Shown: positions 40,832 through 52,800 of the stretch, in pieces
How positions within the stretch are numbered: position 1 is the first letter of the stretch
How the letters are laid out: the number at the start of each line of letters is the position of its first letter
NCBI GenBank assembly: GCA_009746045.1
Contig: RPFO01000111.1
Coordinates: 75,001 to 139,000, forward strand
Reading direction: 5' to 3'
Source: Mesostigma viride
Lineage: Eukaryota > Streptophyta > Mesostigmatophyceae > Mesostigmatales > Mesostigmataceae
Length of the DNA: 64,000 bases
The notes under the pieces: model-generated
Told to the model about the DNA's origin: nothing
The model's input: only the letters and a program-made list of their open reading frames with translations
Database searches by the model: none
Program-made: the position numbers and the translations under genes

Positions 40832-43800
40832 ATGGAGGGGAAACTATTTAAAAAGGTTATTATTCCTATTTGTGTAGGCCGCATTTTACTTTATCCGTAA
40901 TTGCAAACACTTCTTTTCGAGGCACGGTATTACGAGGTCCTCAGACATTCTTGGTCAGCTGATCTCTCGCCACCGTCTGAAATTTGCGTTGCCGCACCTA
41001 TCTTCCTCAAATGTGCAGGTGCTGGTGGCAAACCGAGGCGAGATTGCCTGTCGAATCATCCGCACTCTTTCCAAGCTCGGCATCTCCTCGGTTGCTGTCT
41101 ACTCCGATGCCGACAGGGGCGCAGCGCACGTCTCCATGGCCACGGAATCCGTGTACATTGGCAACTCACCGGCAGAATCCAGTTATTTGAAAGTGGACGC
41201 GATCATAAATGCTGCACTCCAAACTGGTGCGCAGGCAATCCACCCAGGCTACGGGTTTCTAAGCGAAAATGCAGCGTTGGCAGAGACTTGCGAGGCGAAT
41301 GGGATTAAGTTTATCGGGCCGACGCCACATCAGGTACGCGCCTTTTCGACCCCGTGCCCGCACGGATGCCATGCCAGCGCACCACAGGAGCGATAGCGTA
41401 CCAATTTAGGTATACTATCTAAGTATATTACGGCTTTGGCCAGCAGATGTCGTCAGAACGCCACGTCAGCCTGCTCTTCTTCTGAACTGTGAGGTTTAAC
41501 GCCTGTTCGGGCCATGTGCAATGTCGGACCCGCAGATCCGCGAATTTGGCCTGAAACATACCGCCCGAGCGCTGGCGAAGCGCATGAAGGTGCCCATGCT
41601 CCCTGGCACAGAGCTGCTGGAGACGAAGGAAGAGGCCGTCGAGGCGGCCGCCAGCATAGGGTACCCTGTCATCCTCAAGGCCACGGCCGGGGGTGGAGGC
41701 ATCGGGATGAGGGTCTGCCATGATGCGGCCGAGCTTACGGAAGGGTTCGAGGTATGCCGCTGATGCCACACCTCGCTACACGATCATACCACGCCATGCC
41801 ACGCCATGCCACGCCATGCCATGCCACGCCACGCCACGCAACGCAACGCAACGCAACGCAACGCAACGCAACGCAACGCAACGCAACGCAACGCAACGCA
41901 ACGCAACGCCACGCTACGCTACGCCACGCCACGCCACGCCACGCCACGCCACGCCACGCCACGCCACGCCACGCCACGCCACGCCACGCCACGCCACGCC
42001 ACGCCACGCCACGCCACGCCACGCCACGCCACGCAACGCAACGCAACGCAACGCAACGCAACGCAACGCCGCGCCACGCCACGCCACGCCACGCCACGCC
42101 ATGCCACGCCACGCCACGCCGCGCTGCGGCTGTGCCGTGCACTGCAGTGCAGTGCATGGTAGACGCATGCCCAGGCGGGGGGGCACCACCGCAATAGACG
42201 CATGCCCAGATGGTGGGCCACCACCGCAACAGACGCATGCCCAGGCGGGGGGCCACCACCGCAACAGACGCATGCCCAGGCAGGGGGCCACCATCGCAAC
42301 AGACGCATGCCCAGGCAGGGGGCCACCATCGCAACAGACGCATGCCCAGGCGGGGGGCCACCACCGCAACAGACGCATGCCCAGGCGGGGGGCCACCACC
42401 GCAATAGACGCATGCCCAGACGGGGGGCCACCACCGCAACAGACGCATGCCCAGGCGGGGGGCCACCACCGCAACAGACGCATGCCCATGCATCACCTAC
42501 GAGGAACGCTACTTGCGCAGGCAACGCCAACCTATTGGTGTGCAGGCCCTGCTGCGCCTGGCCCTTCCCTTCCCTTCCCTTGACGGCTCTGCCCCCCCCA
42601 TGCGTGCGGCGAGCGCCCAACATCCCTCGGGTGGTCCCGCAGTACTGCCGCCCTCAGTACTGCCGCGTCGCTTCTCCCCCAGCCCTTGCGGCCGCGTCGC
42701 TGCTCCCCCACCCCTTGGGGCCGCGTCGCTGCTCCCCCACCCCTTGCGGCCACACCACGCGCCTTGCCCCCCTTCGCTGCTATACCGTGCGGGGTCCTTT
42801 GCCCAAGCACGTGCTTGTTTCAACCTCCGCCGTTGGTTCCATTTTTGTCCTGCCCCCTCTTCACCCCCCTGTGAGAAATGGTGGTGTCCATCCCTGCTCG
42901 CTGCGTGGAGATGCCTGTCCCAACCCCTCCCGAGGCCCGCTTAAGTCGACGCGTCTGTTTCCTTGACCGCTCACCGTGCAGTGCCGTTGTCCCATTTATC
43001 CCCCCCCCTTCCCTCCCCCCCTCCCCCCCTCCCCCTCCCCACTCCTCCTGCCCCGCTCCTCACGCACGCAGGTGGTGAAGCACCTCTCGGCTACCAACTT
43101 TGCGACGGTGGGCGTTTACCTGGAGAAGTACGTGGCGCGCGCGCGGCACGTGGAGGTGCAGATATTTGGCGACGGGAAGGAGGTCGTTTGCCTGGGTGAG
43201 GAGGCACGCTAAACGCCTGCCTGATTGAGGACACATGCAGGCACAGACAGAGGGCGGGCTGTGAGGTGATTGCAGGGTGGGAATAGGCATAGGCGTGGGT
43301 GTGGGTGTGGGTGTGGGTGTGGGTGTGGGTGTGGGTGTGGGTGTGGGTGTGGGTGTGGGTGTGGGTGTGGGTGTGGGTGTGGGTGTGGGTGTGGGTGTGG
43401 GTGTGGGTGTGGGTGTGGGTGTGGGTGTGGGTGTGGGTGTGGGTGTGGGTGTGGGTGTGGGTGTGGGTGTGGGTGTGGGTGTGGGTGTGGGTGTGGGTGT
43501 GGGTGTGGGTGTGGGCGTGGGCAATCTTGGGTGAAGGTTCTCATCTGTTCCCACAAGTGAGACAATGCTAGACAAGTGCCGCAAGGTGAAGCCTATCACT
43601 GGTATTGGTTTTGGTGTTGGTATCATGTCGAACCTGCGCCCAGCAAGCGTTTGACTACTGTGATGGCTTTTCATCGTGGGATTTTGTTTCTTCTGTGTGC
43701 TGCTTTGTGCCAGCCGCAATCCTCATGCTTGCGTGTGGCACACTTGCTACATGCTGCTGCTCCCCAGCTGGCAAAGAGTTGGTGTAAGAGATCCTATTGG

Positions 43801-46800
43801 TTCGCGCCTATGCTGCATAGGGTTGCCCACTGATGGTCCTCACCCCTCCCCCTGGAGCTGGTGCCTGTATGGTAGTTGTACGGTGGATGTCTCCCCTAAA
43901 GCACCGTACTCAAATGCCCCACATGTACTGGCTACTAGAGCAACTACATGGCTACCATGGCTTACATGCCCTGTACTGGCCCCAATTCGCATGCCTCATA
44001 CTACATGCCCGATGGCGTGGACCGCGAATCCAACGGCACCACTGGAAACAGCTCTAGCTTTGCAATCCCAAAAGTGGCCCATGTCTGTGCCGTGGTTACT
44101 TGCGCTGCGCCCCTCCATGCTCTAACCTCGCCCTGGCACGCTCCAACCTGCCCCCGACGCCTCCGCCCCCCCTCCAGGTGACCGTGACTGCTCTTCACAG
44201 CGCCGTAACCAAAAGGTGGTGGAGGAGGCGCCGGCCCCCCGCATCTCCGAGGCCACGCGCACGCAGCTGTTCCAGGCGGCACGCGCGATGGGGATGGCGA
44301 CGGAGCCGCCGTACTGCAGCGCGGGCACGGTGGAGTTTGTGTACGACGAGGACGCGGATGAGTTCCACTTCTTGGAGGTCAACACGCGGCTGCAGGTGGG
44401 TGGGACAGGGGAAACGGAATGGGGTGGGATAGGGGGAACGGAATGGGGTGGGGTAGGTGCAGCAGTAGGGGGTTGGGTGCGGGAGTGCGGGCAGAAGGGT
44501 GGGTGTGGTGGGTGCACAAGGGGGGTTGATGCGGGTGGCTTGGCGGGCAAGCAGGTGCACGCCTTGCCGATGGCAGGAGGCTGGGTTTTTGTGTGTTGAT
44601 ATTAGGTGAGACACCCAAGTATGGGGCCAGGGGGGGGGGGGAGGGAGAGAGAGAGAGAGAGGGGGGGGGGGGGGGGGGAGGTCAGGCTGGCGGTCAGGTG
44701 GGCAGAATGGATTATTGTTTGATGACCAGGCTTGGAATGGTTATCTTAGTCCGGTTTGTAGTCAAAATACTTGTCACACGGAGCGGATGGGCAGGTGGAT
44801 TGTTGTAGGTGTGCTGGCGTGCTGTACCTGTGGCCCCAGTCGCACAGACGGGGTGATGCCATGCCTGAAGGTAGCACCGGCGCATGTGGTAAGGCACGTC
44901 ATGTCACTTGCCGGGCGTGTGCGCGGCCACCCTGCCTGCCGTGTGCTCGGGGTTTTGTGACCTAACCAGTGGCAGACATGTGGCACATCACAACATATAC
45001 CTCCACTCACAGCATCCACTCACAGCAGCCGGCGCCCGCTCACAGTGCGCTCTCCGTTGTGATAGACTTCGCCACACGAACCCTCACGGTTTGTGATAGA
45101 CTTTGCCACACGAGCCTTCATGGTCTTACACGGCATGGTTGATCGGTCTATTCGCCCCCTCTCAACTGGCATATTCCAAAACAGCCTTATATGAAGATGT
45201 TCCTTTTGGAATCTCCTCTTCTCTCCGCCTCTGAAAGCCACCCTCGCAACCGTTCGCTCACCCTGCTTTCCTGTCCGACTTGGTAGTATCCGCCTGCCCA
45301 CTCTCCTTGCGGATACCAATCGTAATGTGTGCTGGCGTGCAGGTTGAGCACGGCGTGACGGAGCTGTTGACGGGCATCGACATCGTTGAGTGGATGGTGC
45401 GCGGCGCGGCAGGCGACCTGCCCCCCCTGCACACGCTCCCTGTGCGCAGCGAGGGCCACGCGATCCAGGCACGCATCTACGCGGAAGACCCTGCGAAGAA
45501 CTTCCAGCCGTCGTCGGGCGAGCTGTCCCACGTGGCCTTCCCGACCGCACCGGAAGTGCGCGTGGACAGCTGGATTGAGTCCGGTACGGAGGTCAGCCCC
45601 TACTACGACCCGCTGCTGGCCAAGGTGATGGTCAAGGCGGACAGCAGGGATGCGGCGGTGGCGGCGCTGGTGCGCGCGTTGTCGGATGTCAGCATCCAGG
45701 GCATCGAGTGCAATGTCGAGTACCTCAAGCACGTGGTCACTTGTGCTGATTTCGTCACGGGGCGCGTGTCCACGCGCATGCTCAACGAGCTGGTGTACCT
45801 ACCGGCCACGATCAACGTGGTGGCGGCGGGCAGTTTTACAACAGTGCAGGACTACCCCGGCCGGCTGGGGTATTGGGACATCGGCGTGCCCCCCAGTGGC
45901 CCCATGGACCACCTGGCGTTCCGGCTGGGCAACCGCTGCCTGGGCAACGAGGAGGGCGCGCCTGGTTTGGAGATGACCATGCAGGTGAGCGGGGCGACGG
46001 GGGTGCAGAAGCTGGGTGTAGGACTGGCCAAGTGCGGCCAAATCTGTGCTGCATTTGTCGAAAATAAAGCTGCTGACAGTGGGAAAGATGGGATCGTCGA
46101 CCGTCTGCCAAAGAGGGCTTGACGAGGGAATGTTGTGTGCATCGCAGTTGGCATGGAAGTGCACATGTGCAGAAAGCACTAGGTGGCAGCAGCAGGGGGT
46201 AGACAGGCGATCGGGGGTGGGCGGACGAGATACTTGGCTGCTGAGTGGGGCTCAAGCCTGTTGTTGTCAAGGGCAGGGAAACGCACTTGCATCCTGCTGG
46301 TGTTCGAGCCATGCCATTCATGGGCCAGAAACAACCTCCTCCGTTGACCGTGCATCCATCCCTTGCAGTGCTTGTCTCATCGGTGCACACCCTCTGGGAC
46401 CCGACGGTCTGAATGCGCAGCTCCTTGCTCAAGGGGCAATCCAGGCGCTCCGCGAGCCTCTCCAGTGTGCTCTATTGTTGTGCAGTCCGCGGTATCAGGG
46501 ACTCAGGGCATGTGATGGCCTTTACATGCTGCAAGGGGCAATGTCGCCAACTCTTATGCCCCTATCTGGTGGTTGCACCCATCTTTCATCATTGAAATCT
46601 CCCTCTTTGCAGGGCCCCACGCTGCGCTTTAACCTCCCTGCCACGATCTGCCTGGCCGGCGCCGTTGCCCCCGCCAAGCTGGGCCCACACGGGGGCCCCC
46701 AACGCGAAGTTGCCACGTACACGCCCACAGCGGTGGCCGCGGGCGAGACGCTGACCATCGGCCGCGTGCCTGGCCCTGGCATCCGCGCGTACCTGCTGTT

Positions 46801-49800
46801 TGGTGGTGGTGGCCTGGACGTGCCATCGTACTACGGCAGCAAGTCCACGTTCACACTGGGCAAGTTTGGGGGCCACGCGGGGCGCACGCTGCTGCCAGGG
46901 GACGTGCTGCGGCTGGAGGCGGGCAAGAAGGGGAACCCCGCTCTGTCGGGGGCGGTGGGGGTCGCGGGGGCGGCGCGGGTAGTCAGCGGGGGCCTGCCGC
47001 TGGGCACGCGGCTAGATGAGCGGCTGATCCCTCAGCTCACCACGAGCTGGGAGGTGGGCGTGCTGCCGGGCCCTCACTGCGCGCCGGACTTCTTCCTGCC
47101 GGAGGATATTGAGATGCTTCACAACACCGAGTGGAAGACGCACTACAACAGGTAGGTGGTTGGAGCACTACAGCAGGTGGGTGGGTGGAGCACTACAGCA
47201 GGTGGGTGGTTGGAGCACTACAGCAGGTGGGTGGTTGGAGCACTACACCAGGTGGGTGGTTGGAGCACTACAGCAGGTGGGTGGTTGGAGCACTACAGCA
47301 GGTGGGTGGTTGGAGCACTACAGCAGGCGGGTGGTTGGAGCACTACAGCAGGTGGGTGGTTGGAGCACTACAGCAGGCGGGTGGTTGGAGCACTACAGCA
47401 GGTGGGTGGTTGGAGCACTACAGCAGGTGGGTGGTTGGAGCACTACAGCAGGCGGGTGGTTGGAGCACTACAGCAGGCGGGTGGTTGGAGCACTACAGCA
47501 GGTGGGTGGGTGGAGCACTACAGCAGGCGGGTGGGTGGAGCACTACAGCAGGTGGGTGGGTGGAGCACTACAGCAGGCGGGTGGTTGGAGCACTACAGCA
47601 GGTGGGTGGTTGGAGCACTACAGCAGGCGGGTGGTTGGAGCACTACAGCAGGTGGGTGGTTGGAGCACTACAGCAGGTGGGTGGTTGGAGCACTACAGCA
47701 GGTGGGTGGTTGGAGCACTACAGCAGGTGGGTGGTTGGAGCACTACAGCAGGTGGGTGGTTGGAGCACTACAGCAGGTGGGTGGTTGGAGCACTACAGCA
47801 GGTGGGTGGGTGGAGCACTACAGCAGGCGGGTGGTTGGAGCACTACAACAGGTGGGTGGTTGGAGCACTACAGCAGGTGGGTGGTTGGAGCACTACAGCA
47901 GGTGGGTGGTTGGAGCACTACAGCAGGTGGGTGGTTGGAGCACTACAGCAGGTGGGTGGTTGGAGCACTACAGCAGATGGGTGGTTGGAGCACTACAGCA
48001 GGTGGGTGGTTGGAGCACTACAGCAGGTGGGTGGGTGGAGCACTACAGCAGGTGGGTGGTTGGAGCACTACAGCAGGTGGGTGGTTGGAGCACTACACCA
48101 GGTGGATGGTTGGAGCACTACAGCAGGTGGGTGGTTGGAGCACTACAGCAGGTGGGTGGTTGGAGCACTACAGCAGGTGGGTGGTTGGTGGGTGGTTGGA
48201 GCACTACACCAGGTGGGTGGTTGGAGCACTACAGCAGGTGGGTGGTTGGAGCACTACAGCAGGTGGGTGGTTGGAGCACTACAGCAGGCGGGTGGTTGGA
48301 GCACTACAGCAGGTGGGTGGTTGGAGCACTACAGCAGGCGGGTGGGTGGAGCACTACAGCAGGCGGGTGGGTGGAGCACTACAGCAGGCGGGTGGTTGGA
48401 GCACTACAGCAGGTGGGTGGTTGGAGCACTACAGCAGGTGGGTGGGTGGAGCACTACAGCAGGTGGGTGGGTGGAGCACTACAGCAGGCGGGTGGGTGGA
48501 GCACTACAGCAGGTGGGTGGTTGGAGCACTACAGCAGGTGGGTGGTTGGAGCACTACAGCAGGCGGGTGGTTGGAGCACTACAGCAGGTGGGTGGTTGGA
48601 GCACTACAGCAGGCGGGTGGTTGGAGCACTACAGCAGGTGGGTGGTTGGAGCACTACAGCAGGCGGGTGGTTGGAGCACTACAGCAGGTGGGTGGTTGGA
48701 GCACTACAGCAGGCGGGTGGTTGGAGCACTACAGCAGGTGGGTGGGTGGAGCACTACAGCAGGCGGGTGGTTGGAGCACTACAGCAGGCGGGTGGTTGGA
48801 GCACTACAGCAGGTGGGTGGTTGGAGCACTACAGCAGGTGGGTGGGTGGAGCACTACAGCAGGTGGGTGGTTGGAGCACTACAGCAGGTGGGTGGGTGGA
48901 GCACTACAGCAGGCGGGTGGGTGGATGGGTGGGTGGTACGTTCCCTTCACCATCGGTGTGTGCGATCAGCAGGAACACACATGCATACAGCACCTTAGCA
49001 TAACAGGTTGAGGCAGTGACCAGGTCTGCTGGGGTCTTAACAGGTGGTACCTTTTTGGCAAGGATTATGTGGGTTTGTTTTGGTAGGTACTTGTGGGTAG
49101 TTATCCTGGGATCACGCCGTTTGCGCTACAAGCAACCATGGGTGATGTCGCCACAGGCGCAGCAGGGGCAGGGGCCAAGGGCAGCGTTGCCAGTGCCGAG
49201 ATGAAGCATGGTCTTTGCACAACTGCTGCGGGTCACTATACTAGCTGCTGCCCTAGCGGGTCGCTATACTAGCTGCTGCCCTCGCTAGGTATTGGGACTG
49301 GAGCTGGTCTCGCCCACCCATGGCGTAGAGAAGGGGACCTTGGGTCAGCACCACATTGAGTTTGAGTGTGCAATTTTTCTGTACGGTTATTGGCATGCCT
49401 GCCTGCCCACACCACTGGCACACCTCGCTCTTACCGCTTGCCTTGCCCCTAATGCGGCCCTTGCCCCCCCCCTCCCCCCGCCCTCCTTTGACCAGCGCGC
49501 GTACCGGCGTGCGGCTCATCGGCCCCAAGCCCAAGTGGGCGCGCCCCAGCGGCGGCGAGGCCGGCCTGCACCCCTCCAACACTCACGACGTCGCGTACGC
49601 GATTGGGTCCGTCTGCTTCACGGGGGACATGCCCATCTTTTTGGGCCACGATGGGCCCAGTTTGGGAGGCTTTGCGTGCCCCTGCGTGATCGCCAAGGCC
49701 GAGATGTGGAAGCTGGGACAGCTGGCGCCCAACGACACGGTCAAGCTCGTGCCCATGGCGCACGGGGCCGCGAATGCGCTGGAGAAGAGGCAGGAGGCCG

Positions 49801-52800
49801 CGCTTGCGTCGCTGCAGGTGGGTGGGCGAGCATACATGTGGGGCTGCAGGTGGGTGGATGGGGCTGCAGGTGGGTGGTATCATGAGCCCCGGTGGCATCG
49901 CTGCGGATGGGTGGACCAGTGAAGGGTTGGTGGCAGTGCGGCGGGTGGGTGGCGGAGCTATCGGTAGGTGGAGGTGTGTCGGTGGGAGCGCGACTGGTGG
50001 GCGGCCTGCTGCTGGTGGGCGGCCTCGTTGGGTGGGGCTGGCGTGACAGAAGGGGGTCGATCTCTACAGCTGGCGCGTTCATTATCAAACAACATGTTAG
50101 TTGCTGCACACGTCACCGACCTACCCGCTCACGTACATGGACACCTCCCCCCCCCCCTATCCTGCAGGTGCCTGAGGTGGAGGATCTTGGCGAGGGCATC
50201 ACCGCCAGCACACACGCGTCCACCTCATGGCCACTGGCATCAATCACCGCCGTGGGAGGCGACCACCTCAACCCAGTGCTGGGGGCGGTGGAGGCGGATG
50301 CGAGCAAGGGCAGCCCCGGCGCGCTGTATCGCCGCGCGGGGGACAAGAATATCCTCGTCGAGTACGGACCGAACGTGCTGGACGTGGACCTGCGCTTCCG
50401 CGTGCACGCGCTCATGGCGGCGATCAAGGCCAACGAGCCGCCGGGCATCATCGACATGACACCGGGCATTCGATCTGTCATGGTGTGTGGGCGGGGGAAC
50501 GGGACGCGCCTTCGCTTGCCCTGCTATCATTCCTTGTCGTGCTCAAAGCGTGCGTTCAAGTAGAAGATGGTCAGACATGTCCCAAGGAGAGCGATCAAGA
50601 ATAGGATAAGGTATTTACACCTAATAGGTAAATATATATGTATACTATAAGGGGGGTATTTTACATAAATCTGATAGAGCGTGTTGGTGCATGGTCGGGA
50701 TTCGGAGCGCATGCAAGGCGTACGCGCTACAATCACTCATGGCATGTGGAGTGGGTGAAGGGGATGTACTGGAGGAAAAGGGGGGTTCGGCGGTTTGCTG
50801 CACTCAGCTGCTGTGCTGGGAGGGCAATCGACAACAGCACGCTCATACGACAACAGCACGCTCATATGCACAGGGGTGCCAACCTGCATGTATCTGTCTG
50901 TATGCGCTACGTAGCAAGGGAACGAGGAGTATTCTGTATGCGCTACGTAGCAAGGGAACGAGGAGTATTCTGTATGCGCTACGTAGCAAGGGAACGAGGA
51001 GTGTTCTGTATGCGCTACGTAGCAAGGGAACGAGGAGTATTCTGTATGCGCTACGTAGCAAGGGAACGAGGAGTATTCTGTATGCGCTACGTAGCAAGGG
51101 AACGAGGAGTATTCTGTATGCGCTACGTAGCAAGGGAACGAGGAGTGTTCTGTCTGCGCTACGTAGCAAGGGAACGAGGAGTATTCTGTATGCGCTACGT
51201 AGCAAGGGAACGAGGAGTGTTCTGTATGCGCTACGCAGCAAGGGAACGAGGAGTATTCTGTCTGCGCTACGTAGCAAGGGAACGAGGAGTATTCTGTATG
51301 CGCTACGTAGCAAGGGAACGAGGAGTATTCTGTATGCGCTACGTAGCAAGGGAACGAGGAGTATTCTGTATGCGCTACGTAGCAAGGGAACGAGGAGTAT
51401 TCTGTATGCGCTGCGTAGCAAGGGAACGAGGAGTATTCTGTCTGCGCTACGTAGCAAGGGAACGAGGAGTATTCTGTATGCGCTACGTAGCAAGGGAACG
51501 AGGAGTGTTCTGTATGCGCTACGTAGCAAGGGAACGAGGAGTGTTCTGTATGCGCTACGTAGCAAGGGAACGAGGAGTGTTCTGTATGCACTACGTAGCA
51601 AGGGAACGAGGAGTGTTCTGTATGCGCTACGTAGCAAGGGAACGAGGAGTGTTCTGTATGCGCTACGTAGCAAGGGAACGAGGAGTGTTCTGTATGCGCT
51701 ACGTAGCAAGGGAACGAGGAGTGTTCTGTATGCACTACGTAGCAAGGGAACGAGGAGTGTTCTGTATGCGCTACGTAGCAAGGGAACGAGGAGTGTTCTG
51801 TATGCGCTACGTAGCAAGGGAACGAGGAGTGTTCTGTATGCGCTACGTAGCAAGGGAACGAGGAGTATTCTGTATGCGCTACGTAGCAAGGGAACGAGGA
51901 GTGTTCTGTATGCGCTACGCAGCAAGGGAACGAGGAGTATTCTGTCTGCGCTACGTAGCAAGGGAACGAGGAGTATTCTGTCTGCGCTACGTAGCAAGGG
52001 AACGAGGAGTATTCTGTATGCGCTGCGTAGCAAGGGAACGAGGAGTGTTCTGTCTGCGCTACGTAGCAAGGGAACGAGGAGTATTCTGTATGCGCTACGT
52101 AGCAAGGGAACGAGGAGTGTTCTGTATGCACTACGTAGCAAGGGAACGAGGAGTATTCTGTATGCGCTACGTAGCAAGGGAACGAGGAGTATTCTGTATG
52201 CGCTACGTAGCAAGGGAACGAGGAGTATTCTGTCTGCGCTACGTAGCAAGGGAACGAGGAGTGTTCTGTATGCGCTACGTAGCAAGGGAACGAGGAGTAT
52301 TCTGTATGCGCTACGTAGCAAGGGAACGAGGAGTGTTCTGTATGCGCTACGTAGCAAGGGAACGAGGAGTGTTCTGTATGCGCTACGTAGCAAGGGAACG
52401 AGGAGTATTCTGTATGCGCTACGTAGCAAGGGAACGAGGAGTATTCTGTATGCGCTACGTAGCAAGGGAACGAGGAGTATTCTGTATGCGCTACGTAGCA
52501 AGGGAACGAGGAGTGTTCTGTATGCGCTACGTAGCAAGGGAACGAGGAGTGTTCTGTATGCGCTACGTAGCAAGGGAACGAGGAGTGTTCTGTATGCGCT
52601 ACGTAGCAAGGGAACGAGGAGTATTCTGTATGCACTACGTAGCAAGGGAACGAGGAGTATTCTGTATGCGCTACGTAGCAAGGGAACGAGGAGTATTCTG
52701 TATGCGCTACGTAGCAAGGGAACGAGGAGTGTTCTGTATGCGCTACGTAGCAAGGGAACGAGGAGTGTTCTGTATGCGCTACGTAGCAAGGGAACGAGGA

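Noticed and set aside
41714..42623. Frames of 118-287 codons on both strands
   Set aside because: Pentamer and 35-bp repeats in intron 3.
47109..49011. Three overlapping plus-strand frames of 615-629 codons
   Set aside because: The 25-bp repeat cycles through all three frames without a stop; the region is intron 7. I keep only the point that in-frame inclusion is theoretically possible.
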